DNA of 64,000 nucleotides from Nitrosospira multiformis (GCF_900111585.1 NZ_FOHI01000007.1:62001-126000), one strand, 5' to 3'; shown: positions 19,261 to 29,140, counted from the first letter of the stretch. The notes: generated by a model not told the origin, from the letters alone. Numbers and translations are program-made.

Positions 19261-19980
19261 ATGCAAAATCACCCGCCACAGTTCAACCAAAACCACCTTC
19301 TAGCCGCTCTACCCCCGGCAGAGCTTGAACGTCTGAAATCCCATCTGGAACTGGTTCATATGCCGCTTGGCGACGTGCTGTGCGAATCCGGGGGACGCCT
19401 TTCCTACGTCTATTTTCCTACGTCAGCCATCATTTCCCTACACTATATTCTGGAAAATGGTTCATCGTCAGAAGTTGCTGGGGTAGGGAATGAGGGTATG
19501 CTGGGCATTTCGTTGTTCATGGGCGGCGAGAACACGCCTACCTGGGCAACGGTTCAGACGGCTGGCTACTGTTACCGTCTGAAGGGTCCTCTCCTGCTGC
19601 AGGAGTTCAATCAGGGAGGCCCGCTGCAGCGCGTATTGCTGCGCTATACCCAGGCGCTCATAACACAGATATCACAAACCGCGGTATGCAATAGGCATCA
19701 CACGATCGAGCAGCAGTTGTGCCGGTGGTTGCTCCTGACACTCGATCGATTGAACTCCCAGGAACTGGTCATGACTCAGGAACTCATCGCCAGTATGCTT
19801 GGGGTGCGCCGTGAGGGCATTACCGAGGCTGCCGGGAAGTTGCAGCAAGCCGAAATCATTCGCTACCGCCGAGGACATATTACCGTCCTCAACCGCGCGG
19901 GGCTGCAGGAACACGTCTGCGAGTGCTATGACGTCGTCAAGAAGGAGTTTGATCGCCTGTTTCGCGACGTACGAAAATAG
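19261..19980 (+). CDS. Crp/Fnr-family transcriptional regulator
   Basis: A 239-residue regulator. Residues 10-125 are the cNMP-binding-type beta-roll (CESGGRLSYVYFPTSAIISL, GNEGMLGISLF). The long dimerisation helix lies at about 125-165, and a Crp-type winged helix at about 168-210 (MTQELIASMLGVRREGITEAAGKLQ is the recognition part). The effector is unknown because the Arg/Ser phosphate-cassette residues of true cAMP receptors are not evident. No FNR-type Cys cluster is present. This subfamily is common in soil proteobacteria. The protein is the intact relative of the truncated copy at 9105, and the two lie on either side of the glucan synthase gene. The ribosome-binding site is weak. Confidence 0.88.
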   Translation: MQNHPPQFNQNHLLAALPPAELERLKSHLELVHMPLGDVLCESGGRLSYVYFPTSAIISLHYILENGSSSEVAGVGNEGMLGISLFMGGENTPTWATVQTAGYCYRLKGPLLLQEFNQGGPLQRVLLRYTQALITQISQTAVCNRHHTIEQQLCRWLLLTLDRLNSQELVMTQELIASMLGVRREGITEAAGKLQQAEIIRYRRGHITVLNRAGLQEHVCECYDVVKKEFDRLFRDVRK

Positions 19981-20070
19981 CAGACAAGTGCTTCCTGCCC
20001 GGTCCCCTGAGTGTTCACTTCCCGTTCGCCCTGAGCCCTTCGTCTCCCTTCACCCCCCAACTCGTTCTTT

Positions 20071-20104
20071 CCGTTCGCGCTGAGCGTATCGAAGGCGCGA
20101 ACGG
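20071..20104. repeat. REP-like hairpin, copy 1
   Basis: CCGTTCGCGC and GCGCGAACGG form a perfect 10-bp stem around a 14-nt loop containing TGAGCGTATCGAAG. The TTCG..CTGAGC..TCGAAGG pattern resembles widespread proteobacterial intergenic repeats. A related degenerate copy lies at 31361-31394. It follows the Crp-type gene and could act as a terminator as well. Confidence 0.6.
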
Positions 20105-20417
20105 TGCTCAGAATAGAGCTGTCAAAAGTCTACGGACAGACGTCGATTCTGTTCCGTTTCAACCCGACCTTTAAGTTATTTTTCATAAATAGGATGGGAA
20201 GAAGGTTCGAATGGAGTTTCTCTGCCCGGTGAATGATATTGTCGGGCAGAGCCGATCTACCGGATTCCTCTCGTCTCCAAGCGGCTAGCCAACCCCCTCT
20301 CAATACCGCGCACTCCTTCTGCGCTCACCCAGTGTGCGCTGACGTACCGAACCGTTGTATGGGCAGAAGTATCATGATCATCTTCTTCTGCTTTGGGGTC
20401 AGAAACCCGTCTTGGCC

Positions 20418-22409
20418 ATGAGAGTGCGTACCAAGCAAATATTATCGATCTCCGGCGTTGCATTGCTGCTGCTTGTCATAGCATTCGTCCTATGGTTCGA
20501 CTGGAATATGCTAAAACCATATATTGAACGGCAGGTTACGGAGAAGACGGGCCGTGAATTTACAATTCGCGGCGATCTCGATGTAAACCTTTCGCTCAAT
20601 CCCCTCGTCAGCGTTGAAGGACTTTCGCTTGCGAATGCCGAGTGGGGGACCGAACAACCCATGGTTGCCGTGGATAAGGTTGCTGTGCGAATCAGTCTAT
20701 GGGACCTCCTGTCCGGCGACATCGTGTTGCCCGAGCTATCCATCACGCGGCCCCGGGTACTCCTGGAAAAAAGCATGGATGGAAAGCGAAATTGGGATCT
20801 GAAAAAAGAAGAAAAAAAGATGGAACTGCCTCGAATTGGCCAATTCACCTTGGATCAGGGAAAAGTCCTCTTCCGCGATCCGAAGACCAAGACAGATATA
20901 GCAGCCGATATATTCACGGATCCAGCGGTGGATGCCAGAGAATTGCCCCTTCATGTGGCAGCGGAAGGTAAATTTACCGATCTGAAATTCACAGCGCGAG
21001 CGCAAGGCGGCAAGATAATGTCGCTTGCGGATAAGGGTGTTCCCTATCCGATCAAAGCGAGTGCCGAGGTCGGAACAACGCGCGCAAGTGCGGACGGAAC
21101 CATCAAAGGGCTGGCCGAGATGGCGGAAGTGGACCTGAAGCTGGACTTACACGGGGAGGATTTATCTGCACTCTACCCCGTAACCGGCATCGTTATTTTC
21201 CCCTCCCCCCCGTACCACATTTCCGGAAGGGTATTGCACCACGATACCGAGTGGTCCATGAAGGGACTTTCTGGAAAGGTGGGCAACAGCGATCTTGGCG
21301 GCGACATCCTGTTCGAAACGGGTGGCGAACGTCCCCTTCTTCGAGGCGACCTGGTATCGAAAGTTCTCGACCTCAGTGATTTAAAAGGTTTTATCGGGGC
21401 GCGGCGCGGTCCGCAACCACAGGACACCCCAGCGGAAAAACAGAAAAAGAAAGCTTCGGCGAAGGCCCAGAAAGGTCGAATTCTGCCGGATAAAGAGTTT
21501 GGAGTAGAAGGTCTTCAGGCGATGGACGCCGACGTAAAGTTCACTGGAGAATCGATCCGCAACAAGGAACTGCCGGTGAAGCATCTCGTAAGCCACTTGA
21601 AAATAGACAACGGGCTTCTGACCCTCGACCCAGTCAATTTTGCGGTAGCAGGTGGGAATATCATTTCGAATATCACTATCAATACGCGCCCGGAGGTGCC
21701 CAAGGGAGAAATCAAAATTGCAGTCAAACGCCTGCAACTGCCGAAGCTCTTTCCCAAGATGGAAATCACAAAGAGTAGCGCAGGTCTGATCGGCGGCGCA
21801 ATGGACATTAAAAGTCACGGCAAGTCCGTCGGTGCGTTGCTGGCTTCGGCCAACGGCGACTTTGGGCTGATCATGTCGGGCGGCCAGATCAGCAACCTAT
21901 TGCTGGAGGTGATCGGACTTGATGCGGGCGAGATCATCAAATTTTTGTTTGCGGGAGACAAAAACGTGCCGGTACGATGCGGCGTTATCGATTTCGGCAT
22001 CAAGAAAGGCATCATGAGCAGCAAAGCTTTTGTCATTGACACAACCGATACCAAAATTGTCGGTGAAGGTCAGATAAGCTTGGTGGAAGAAACCATCCAC
22101 ATGAAAGTGTCACCCCAGCCCAAGGATGTCAGTATCCTGACCCTTCGCACTCCTGTGCATATAGGGGGTACTTTCAAGGATCCCACAATCCTCCCCGACA
22201 AGATGCTGGCCATACGCGCAGGAGCAGCCGTCGTGCTGGGAGTTCTTGCGACACCTTTAGCAGCACTCATCCCAACCATTGAAACCGGACTGGCCGAGGA
22301 TGCCAATTGCAGGGCGTTGATTGCTTCAGTGGAAACGGCGGTGAAGCGCGCAGCTGGGACCAAAGAGAAGAAAGGCGAGGATCATCCCAAGGCTTCCAGA
22401 TCAAAGTAA
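20418..22409 (+). CDS. AsmA-family envelope protein
   Basis: A 663-residue protein with a single N-terminal transmembrane helix (about 8-28), followed by the typical AsmA start (WFDWNMLKPYIERQVTEKTGREFTIRGDL). It continues with long beta-rich segments of alternating hydrophobic residues, and a C-terminal AsmA_2-type region around SNLLLEVIGLDAGEIIKFL and the later GGTFKDP motif. AsmA-like proteins are periplasm-spanning bridge-like proteins implicated in lipid transport to the outer membrane. The open frame extends to a TTG at 20355, but I choose the ATG at 20418 because it places the basic MRVRTK segment directly before the helix. A Lys/Glu-rich tail ends the protein. Confidence 0.85.
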   Translation: MRVRTKQILSISGVALLLLVIAFVLWFDWNMLKPYIERQVTEKTGREFTIRGDLDVNLSLNPLVSVEGLSLANAEWGTEQPMVAVDKVAVRISLWDLLSGDIVLPELSITRPRVLLEKSMDGKRNWDLKKEEKKMELPRIGQFTLDQGKVLFRDPKTKTDIAADIFTDPAVDARELPLHVAAEGKFTDLKFTARAQGGKIMSLADKGVPYPIKASAEVGTTRASADGTIKGLAEMAEVDLKLDLHGEDLSALYPVTGIVIFPSPPYHISGRVLHHDTEWSMKGLSGKVGNSDLGGDILFETGGERPLLRGDLVSKVLDLSDLKGFIGARRGPQPQDTPAEKQKKKASAKAQKGRILPDKEFGVEGLQAMDADVKFTGESIRNKELPVKHLVSHLKIDNGLLTLDPVNFAVAGGNIISNITINTRPEVPKGEIKIAVKRLQLPKLFPKMEITKSSAGLIGGAMDIKSHGKSVGALLASANGDFGLIMSGGQISNLLLEVIGLDAGEIIKFLFAGDKNVPVRCGVIDFGIKKGIMSSKAFVIDTTDTKIVGEGQISLVEETIHMKVSPQPKDVSILTLRTPVHIGGTFKDPTILPDKMLAIRAGAAVVLGVLATPLAALIPTIETGLAEDANCRALIASVETAVKRAAGTKEKKGEDHPKASRSK

Positions 22410-22655
22410 TACGAAGGAATATTCTGAGATGGCTGCCTCCCCTGCTTATCTTACTCACTTCCCACTCAGGAGCGCACTTTCAGGTCTTGGTGTGCAAGCG
22501 AACGGAGTAAAAATCACAACTGCAGAAAATTGACTGTTTTCTGCGAAATGACAAGCAATGGTAAGAAAATGCTTCAATAACCTGGTCTTGTCTGTTACTC
22601 ATCAACCAGATTATCGAAAAGAACCACAAATCGCCCAACAATCGGGGTAGACAAC

Positions 22656-23576
22656 ATGCCTGGATACGGGCTTAACCAGATCAGCGAGAGAGCCATGACC
22701 AATGAGACGGAGAAATACGAGAAAAAAGGCAATGACATTCCAAAGCAGCAGCAACCACGCCAACCCGGGCTGCAAACTGAAATGCACCCTCAACCCGATT
22801 CGACAATGGAAGAATACCGCGGCAGCGGCAAACTGGAGTCAAAAATTGCGATCATTACCGGGGGAGATAGTGGCATTGGACGATCTATCGCCATTGCTTT
22901 CGCAAAGGAAGGGGCGGATATTACAATCGTATATCTCGACGAGCATGAAGATGCTCAACGCACCAAAGAAGAAGTCGAGAAATGTGGAAGAAAATGCCTT
23001 TTAATAGCGGGCGACGTGGGAGACGAAAAATTCTGCGCCGAGGTAGTGGAAAAAACGATTTCCACATTTCATCATGTCGAAATACTTGTGAATAACTCGG
23101 CCGAGCAGCATGTTCAGGAAAGTATTCTCGATATCGATAGCGCGCAGCTTGAAAAAACCTTCCGCACGAACATATTTTCAATGTTCCATATGGTAAAAGC
23201 GGTGCTCCCGCATCTGAAAAAAGGAGGGCGCATCATCAACACCACCTCTGTCACCGCCTACAAGGGAAATCCTCACCTGGTTGATTACTCTGCAACCAAA
23301 GGCGCAATTGTCGCGTTTACCCGATCCCTGTCTCTCCAGCTAATCGAGCAGGGAATACACGTAAATGCGGTTGCTCCCGGTCCAATATGGACTCCGCTGA
23401 TACCTGCCACTTTTCCTCCGGATAAAGTCGGCGATTTTGGAAAGAACGTCCCAATGAAACGCCCTGGACAGCCTAATGAAGTTGCTCCTTGTTATGTCTT
23501 TCTGGCCTCTCAGGACTGCTCCTACATGTCCGGACAGGTGCTGCATCCCAATGGCGGCAATATTGTAAGCGGCTAG
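22656..23576 (+). CDS. SDR-family oxidoreductase
   Basis: A 306-residue short-chain dehydrogenase of the YghA/YhdF-like group, with a hydrophilic 60-residue N-terminal extension rich in Gln and Pro. The NAD(P)-binding motif TGGDSGIG lies at 68-75, the NNSAEQ motif replaces the usual NNAG, and the catalytic YSATK lies near 212 with the supporting Ser in NTTSVTAY. The closing GGNIVSG resembles the usual GG-ending. This group is often stress-induced and is annotated as a glucose- or aldehyde-dehydrogenase-like enzyme; the substrate is not known. An alternative start at 22695 (MTNETEKY) would drop 13 residues. Confidence 0.9.
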   Translation: MPGYGLNQISERAMTNETEKYEKKGNDIPKQQQPRQPGLQTEMHPQPDSTMEEYRGSGKLESKIAIITGGDSGIGRSIAIAFAKEGADITIVYLDEHEDAQRTKEEVEKCGRKCLLIAGDVGDEKFCAEVVEKTISTFHHVEILVNNSAEQHVQESILDIDSAQLEKTFRTNIFSMFHMVKAVLPHLKKGGRIINTTSVTAYKGNPHLVDYSATKGAIVAFTRSLSLQLIEQGIHVNAVAPGPIWTPLIPATFPPDKVGDFGKNVPMKRPGQPNEVAPCYVFLASQDCSYMSGQVLHPNGGNIVSG

Positions 23577-23687
23577 AAAATAACGCCGAAACGTGGGAAG
23601 TTTCTCCTGATATGATAGGCGTCGCAGGAATAGTACTACTCAACAGGATATATAAATTCCGTCTCGAGATGGAAGGGAGGAGCCAAG

Positions 23688-24182
23688 ATGTTCAATTTAG
23701 GGTCGATGTTCAACCTGGGCCCCTCCGAGCCAGTAGTGGGCAAGGCGAGTATTCTTCTTGAATGTCCGGCCAGACAGGCGTTCAAATTTATCGGTGAAAA
23801 TCTCTTTTTGAACTACCCCAGATGGTCGCCAGAGGTTAAGGAACTCGAGCAAATCACCAATGGTCCGGTCTGCCTCGGAACTATCGCACGGCAGGTGCGT
23901 GTTGATCAGGGACATCGTTCGGAATCAAAGTTCAGGATTACGATTTATGAGCCCGATTGCCGTCTGGCATTCGCGGGTATCTCCGACCCCTTTCGCTGCA
24001 TCTACGAGTTGCAGGAAGAGCATCATGCAGGCTCAACCAGGCTTTTTTTTAAGTTCGAATTGCTCGAGATCCAGATGATAATGCGGCCATTCGAGCCAAT
24101 GATCAGGACCGCGGTGCAGGATGGCGCGGAAAGAACGGTACAAAATATAAAGCACCTGGTGGAAAGTGAACCAAGCGCATGA
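23688..24182 (+). CDS. SRPBCC-fold (polyketide cyclase/dehydrase-like) protein
   Basis: A 164-residue cytoplasmic protein with a strong GGAGG ribosome-binding site. After a short N-terminal segment it shows the START/SRPBCC pattern: a first strand (GKASILLECPARQAFKFI), an NYPRWSPEVKEL helix-loop, alternating strands (GTIARQVRVDQGHRSESKFRITIYEP) and a long C-terminal helix (IRTAVQDGAERTVQNIKHLVE). Such proteins bind hydrophobic ligands in a cavity; no ligand can be named. It lies 112 bp after the SDR gene and 68 bp before the methyltransferase gene on the same strand, so the three may be co-transcribed. Confidence 0.8.
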   Translation: MFNLGSMFNLGPSEPVVGKASILLECPARQAFKFIGENLFLNYPRWSPEVKELEQITNGPVCLGTIARQVRVDQGHRSESKFRITIYEPDCRLAFAGISDPFRCIYELQEEHHAGSTRLFFKFELLEIQMIMRPFEPMIRTAVQDGAERTVQNIKHLVESEPSA

Positions 24183-24250
24183 GCTAACGTGTCTCCATCA
24201 TTCCCGTTCAACGATCCCGGTAAATGATCCCCAGTCCCGAGGAACCTGCA

Positions 24251-25285
24251 ATGACCCAAGATTCCATGAACACACCCACGAAGCAGATAGAAGACGACCG
24301 ACCCCTCTGGGATGTCGTGCTTGGAGTCTATGGCTACCCTGCATTACTGCTGGCGCACAAGCTGAAAATCTTTCCCCTGCTTGCCGATAAGCCTTTGTCG
24401 CTCACCGCTATATGCGGCAAGTTGAATATCAAGGCACGACCCACGGAAGCCATTTTAACCACTGCAACCGCGGCTGGTTTCTTATCCTTTCAGGACGGGC
24501 GCTACTCCCTCACACCAATTGCAGAGCACTATCTGCTGGAGACGAGCCCGAACTATTTCGGCTATTTGTGGGATCTGATGATAGACGACGATCAAGTACA
24601 CTCATTTGCCAGCCTGAAAAAAGCAATCCTCTCGGACAGTCCCCAGGTCTACGGAGGAGCAGGTATATATCAATCTCCTGAGGAACAGGCTGAGCAAGTG
24701 CGGAAGTTTACCCGTGGCATGTACAGTTTCAGTATTACCTCGGCATTCTATTGGCCGGGTATCCTTGATCTGTCCAACTACCGGACAATGCTCGATATCG
24801 GAGGCAGTTCAGGCGCTCATTCGATTGGAGCCGTATCAAAATGGTCGGAGTTGCAGGCCATCGTTTTCGATTTTCCACTCGTCTGCGAGATCGCCCAGGA
24901 ATTCATTGCCCGCCATGGTCTGCAGGACCGTATTCGAACACAGGAAGGAAACATGTGGAGCGACACCCTGCCTGCCGCAGATTTGCACTTTTATTCCACG
25001 GTCTACAACGACTGGCCTCCCGAAAAATGTAATTTCCTTACTGCTAAAAGCTTCAACAGTCTTCCTTCCGGGGGCCGCATCATCATCCATGGTATGCTTT
25101 ACAACGATGAAAAAACTGGACCGTTTGCGGCCGCTGCCTTCAGCATGCTGATGATGGGATGGACGGAAGGCAGATCATATTCTGGCAGGGAGCTTTCAAC
25201 AATGCTGGCGGAAGCGGGATTTCAGGACATCGAAGTGCATCGGGCCTTCGGTTACTATAGCCTGGTTACAGGAGTGAAGTCCTGA
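24251..25285 (+). CDS. SAM-dependent O-methyltransferase-like protein
   Basis: A 344-residue enzyme. Residues 15-100 are the dimerisation/winged-helix domain of plant-type O-methyltransferases (LWDVVLGVYGYPALLLAHKLKIFPLL, then a short ARPTEAILTTATAAGFL helix). The Rossmann-type catalytic domain has motif I LDIGGSSGAHS near residue 180, an acidic post-I segment (IVFDFP) and later DLHFYSTVYNDWP, where the family usually has a His base region. It would methylate a hydroxyl or similar group on an unknown small molecule. The ATG at 24251 is preceded by GAGGAA and is preferred to one 27 bp upstream. It converges with ligD. Confidence 0.82.
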   Translation: MTQDSMNTPTKQIEDDRPLWDVVLGVYGYPALLLAHKLKIFPLLADKPLSLTAICGKLNIKARPTEAILTTATAAGFLSFQDGRYSLTPIAEHYLLETSPNYFGYLWDLMIDDDQVHSFASLKKAILSDSPQVYGGAGIYQSPEEQAEQVRKFTRGMYSFSITSAFYWPGILDLSNYRTMLDIGGSSGAHSIGAVSKWSELQAIVFDFPLVCEIAQEFIARHGLQDRIRTQEGNMWSDTLPAADLHFYSTVYNDWPPEKCNFLTAKSFNSLPSGGRIIIHGMLYNDEKTGPFAAAAFSMLMMGWTEGRSYSGRELSTMLAEAGFQDIEVHRAFGYYSLVTGVKS

Positions 25286-25306
25286 GATTTGTTCTGATAG
25301 CGCCTT

Positions 25307-27859
25307 TCATGCCTTAGGCGAAGGGCTGAATCCCAGCTTTTTCATGGCAGGAACTATCGATTGATTCGTCTCTGCGTAGTCGGCCCAGGGGTCATTACCC
25401 TTATCCAGGCGTTCATGAATATTGGAGGCAGACCAGCGAGTACTGCTTTTCAACGAGGATAGTTCTTCCCACGCCAACGGTACAGAAACACCCAATCCAG
25501 GCCGTGCGCGTACTGACCAGGCGGATACGGTGGTGGCTCCGAACCCATTGCGCAGGTAATCGATGAAGATCTTTCCCACCCGGTTGCGCGGCCCGCTTTT
25601 TGCGGTGAAACGTGTCGGAATGGTTTTAGCCAGATGCTGTACGATGCCCTGAGAGAAACCTTTCACCGTATCCCAATCGCGCAGCCTCCTGATCGGCACG
25701 ATGATATGCAAACCTTTGCCCCCACTCGTTTTCAGGAAAGATTTCAACCCCAGTTCCCTGAGAAAGACATTGACGAGCTGCGCCGACTCCTGGATGAGGG
25801 CCCATTCGACTCCGCTGCCGGGGTCCAGGTCGAACGTGATTCTGTCAGGCTTGCCAATGACATTCTTGGTGGCGTTCCACGTATGGAACTCGATCACGTT
25901 CATCTGCGCTGCGGAAAGAAGGCCTTCAGCGGTTGAAACTTCGAGCAACGGAGGGTGGTCAGGGTCGAGCGAGGGATCAAGCTGCTCAACCCCCGGCATG
26001 TTCTCTTTCTCCCAATGCTTCTGAAAAAAGAGTTCGCCCGATACCCCCTCGGGAGCGCGCACGAGCGAGACCGGCCGCTGCGCGAGATGGGGCAGCATCA
26101 AAGGCGCTACCAGCGAGTAGTAGCGTATGAGATCGATCTTTGTAAACCCGGTGGAGGGGTCAATCACCCGGTCCGGGTTCGTCACTTTCAGGGTTTTTGG
26201 AATGGCGCTTGCAGGCGCCGACTCCGCGGCAGGATGCACGGGCTTCTCGCGAACAATGACATTCGCCTTTTTGTCCGATCTCAAACCGTGGAATACCGAG
26301 TGGCGAATGTGACCCCCTTGCGTCCATTCACCGAAGGAGACTTCTGCGATAAGCCGGGGTTCGACCCAATGCGCGTTTTTATCGATGCCACTCGCTTTCA
26401 CAAAAGGGTTATCCGTCGAAGCAATTCTGTCCAACTTTGCCCTGAGGTCCTGCAGCGTCTTATCGCTGAATCCCGCGCCCACATTTCCCGCATATCTGAG
26501 TTTTCGGTCTTCATCATAAAAGCCGAGCAGCAAAGATCCGATACCCTTTCGCGTACCTTTGGGATCTGTATATCCGCCGATAACGAATTCCTGGCGGTTT
26601 TTACATTTAAGTTTTATCCAGTCCTGAGATCGGCGCGAGACATAAACAGAGGTTTTACGTTTGCCGATCACCCCTTCCAGTCCAAGTCGGCAGGCGGAAT
26701 CGAGAATTTTTGCTGGAGAGGCCTCGAAAACGTCGCTGAAGCGTATTTCATCGGGGGAGTGTGCCTCAACCAGTTTTTGCAGTAACGCGCGGCGTTCGAC
26801 AAGGGAAGCGTCCCGCAAATCATACCCATCATAGAAGGGCACATCGAAGAGATAATAAATGATGCGCTCGGTACGCGCGCTATCGAAGGCATTCTGCAAC
26901 GACTGGAAATCGGGAATGCCATGTGCATCCAGCACCGCAATTTCCCCATCGAGCCACCCCGACTTCAATCTCATCTTCCCTATTGCTTTTACCAGATGCG
27001 GGAGCTTACGGGACCAGTCATTTCCGTTTCGCGTTATGAGGCGAACTTCTCCTCCCTCTATTCTGCTCAACATCCGATACCCGTCAAACTTGATTTCGTA
27101 AATCCACTCTTCCGGATCCAAAGGGGGTTCGTCCACAAGTGTGGCGAGCTCCGGCGTCAATGTGTGCGGAAGATCGGCCTTGCGCGCATTGTCCGGCAAG
27201 GCCGTTTTCGTTCCCTTTCGCGATATCGAACTGCTTTTGGGTGATCCGCTTCCCAATGTTGCGGAAGCCTTGGAAGGCTCTGGCAGGTCGAGTTCGGCCA
27301 CACTGTCCGGCATTTCGTCCACCACGCTATACTCCCGCGATGAACGCACATATTCATCCTTTTCTTTTATCAGCAGCCAGGGTTCCTGCTTTTTGTTTTC
27401 CTCCTTTCTCATGCGCACCAGAGTCCAGTGCCCTTTCAGCTTGAGCCCGCGCAGCTCGAATTTCAGCTTGCCGTCACGATACCCCTTGTGCGGATCTTCG
27501 AGAGGAAGCCAGGTTCCCTTATCCCAAATAATGACTTTACCAGCGCCATACTGAGCTGAGGGTATCTCGCCCTCAAAACTGTTATAGGAAATGGGATGGG
27601 CTTCGACGTGGACCGCCATGCGTTTGTCGTTAGGGTCGAAACTGGGGCCTTTGGGGACAGCCCAGCTCTTCATCGTTCCTTCCAGTTCCAGTCTGAAGTC
27701 GTAGTGCAGACGCGTTGCCCAGTGCTTCTGGACAACAAACGACAAAGCCTTAGCAGTGCTCTTGAGGGCTGCCTTGCCGCTGGCAGCGCCGCTCGGCTCA
27801 GGTGTTATCGAGAAATCACGTTTGGCACGATAAGTTTTAAGCGAGTCATCATTTCTCAT
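25307..27859 (-). CDS. ligD: Multifunctional DNA ligase D (bacterial NHEJ)
   Basis: An 850-residue enzyme with three modules in the order phosphoesterase, ligase, polymerase. The PE domain (about 28-190) shows HWATRLHYDFRLELEG. The ligase domain has the nucleotidyl-lysine motif EIKFDGYR near 255, motif III and IV segments (WLDGEIAVLD, GLEGVIGKR) and motif V-like WIKLKCK, followed by an OB fold. The polymerase/primase domain (about 545-845) has PVSLVRAPEG, a DLDP metal-binding pair near 690 and KTSGGKGLHI. LigD ends-processes and seals double-strand breaks with Ku. It starts 15 bp after the ku stop and is clearly co-transcribed. Confidence 0.95.
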   Translation of the reverse strand: MRNDDSLKTYRAKRDFSITPEPSGAASGKAALKSTAKALSFVVQKHWATRLHYDFRLELEGTMKSWAVPKGPSFDPNDKRMAVHVEAHPISYNSFEGEIPSAQYGAGKVIIWDKGTWLPLEDPHKGYRDGKLKFELRGLKLKGHWTLVRMRKEENKKQEPWLLIKEKDEYVRSSREYSVVDEMPDSVAELDLPEPSKASATLGSGSPKSSSISRKGTKTALPDNARKADLPHTLTPELATLVDEPPLDPEEWIYEIKFDGYRMLSRIEGGEVRLITRNGNDWSRKLPHLVKAIGKMRLKSGWLDGEIAVLDAHGIPDFQSLQNAFDSARTERIIYYLFDVPFYDGYDLRDASLVERRALLQKLVEAHSPDEIRFSDVFEASPAKILDSACRLGLEGVIGKRKTSVYVSRRSQDWIKLKCKNRQEFVIGGYTDPKGTRKGIGSLLLGFYDEDRKLRYAGNVGAGFSDKTLQDLRAKLDRIASTDNPFVKASGIDKNAHWVEPRLIAEVSFGEWTQGGHIRHSVFHGLRSDKKANVIVREKPVHPAAESAPASAIPKTLKVTNPDRVIDPSTGFTKIDLIRYYSLVAPLMLPHLAQRPVSLVRAPEGVSGELFFQKHWEKENMPGVEQLDPSLDPDHPPLLEVSTAEGLLSAAQMNVIEFHTWNATKNVIGKPDRITFDLDPGSGVEWALIQESAQLVNVFLRELGLKSFLKTSGGKGLHIIVPIRRLRDWDTVKGFSQGIVQHLAKTIPTRFTAKSGPRNRVGKIFIDYLRNGFGATTVSAWSVRARPGLGVSVPLAWEELSSLKSSTRWSASNIHERLDKGNDPWADYAETNQSIVPAMKKLGFSPSPKA

Positions 27860-27874
27860 TCTATGGAATCTGCC

Positions 27875-28789
27875 TTATACCGCCCGGCGCTTGTGCGCAC
27901 CGCGGGCAGGTGCAGATGAGGCAGTCGTCGATTTGGCGGGCTTTCTGACAGGTCTGCGGTCACGGTCTTCGTTGTCTGTGCGTTTCTTCAGGCTTCGCTG
28001 GAGCAATTCAGTGAGATCGAGTATTTGCGCACCCCCACGCTGTAACTCGACTTCTTCCGGCTGTGCCACGGTTTGTATATCACCCGTTTCAACTTTCTCG
28101 TTCACGAGTTTCATGATTTCGTCCTTAAACGAATCATGAAATTCATCCGGGTCCCATTTGCCGCTCATGTCCATCACCAACTGCTCAGCCATTTTCAATT
28201 CTTTATCGGTAATGCCGGCCTCCTTGGCCCCCTCGGCCGGAAAACTCAGATTTTCCGAGGCGCGGATTTCATCCCCCCAGCGCAATAGATTAAGAACCAA
28301 TGCGCGGCCGGACGGAATAAGAGCAGCAAGATGCTGCTTTGTTTGAATAATCACTCGGGCAATGCCGACGCGCTCGGTCCTGGACAGGGTCTCGCGCAAA
28401 AGCGCATAAACTTTTTCGCCTTTATTGGCGGGTGTGACATAGTAGGGACGCTCCAGATAGATGAAGGGAATATCAGTTGCCGGCACGAACATTTCGATCG
28501 CGATCGTCTGCGTGGCCTTGGGATAAGCGGCGGCAATCTCCTCCTGGCTCAAAATCACGTAATGACCATCCTCGTACTCGATTCCCTTGACGATATCTTC
28601 CTTATCGATCTCTTTCCCGGTCCTCTTGTTGATACGTTTATAGCCGACAGGATCCATACTGCGCTTGTCCAGCCAGTCGAAATTCAAACCCTGCTCCGTC
28701 GTTGCGGTATGAAGGGCCACGGGAATATGCACCAGCCCAAAACTGATGGCGCCCTTCCATAAAGCCCGGGTTGAAGCAGATGCAACCAT
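27875..28789 (-). CDS. ku: Ku-type DNA end-binding protein
   Basis: A 304-residue bacterial Ku homologue. The start (RALWKGAISFGLVHIPVALHTATT) and the core segments YKRINKRTGKEI, VKGIEYEDGHYV and MFVPATDIPFIYLERPYYVTP are diagnostic. The last 45 residues form a Lys/Arg-rich tail (RRPVRKPAKS...HKRRAV), of the type that modulates DNA sliding and recruits ligase in other species. The homodimer threads onto broken DNA ends and recruits LigD, whose gene follows after 15 bp. No Shine-Dalgarno is obvious. The 350-bp gap upstream may hold the operon promoter. Confidence 0.95.
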   Translation of the reverse strand: MVASASTRALWKGAISFGLVHIPVALHTATTEQGLNFDWLDKRSMDPVGYKRINKRTGKEIDKEDIVKGIEYEDGHYVILSQEEIAAAYPKATQTIAIEMFVPATDIPFIYLERPYYVTPANKGEKVYALLRETLSRTERVGIARVIIQTKQHLAALIPSGRALVLNLLRWGDEIRASENLSFPAEGAKEAGITDKELKMAEQLVMDMSGKWDPDEFHDSFKDEIMKLVNEKVETGDIQTVAQPEEVELQRGGAQILDLTELLQRSLKKRTDNEDRDRRPVRKPAKSTTASSAPARGAHKRRAV

Positions 28790-29140
28790 GATTGATTCGG
28801 AGAAGTGAATTCCTTTTCAGGAGTAAATATCGAAATACAAATCATGCTCTTCCCTCCTCCGCTTGTATGTGCGATTGCGCACCCTGGAAGATACAAGCCT
28901 TTTCCACTCTGCCACTCTGATTTGTGTTCTTTCGAACGGAACTGCAGGTCTATGGATGAGATGATCGGTTCAAAGTGAAACTGGACGCGGAGCCTTGATC
29001 GCGGGGGCGAAAAAGAGGTGTCGGGCAGCCTACGCGAGGCCATGCATGCCTTTAACGCTTTTTATGCATTGAATTTAACATAACACATAATCTACATATA
29101 TCGGCTGGAGCACAGCTTGTTTTCAGGAGAACGGAGGGAT
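28790..29140. other. Divergent gap upstream of ku
   Basis: A 350-bp gap between the minus-strand ku gene and the plus-strand small membrane protein. The right part (about 29050-29105) is AT-rich and could carry promoters in both directions. I see no gene, RNA or repeat. Confidence 0.4.
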
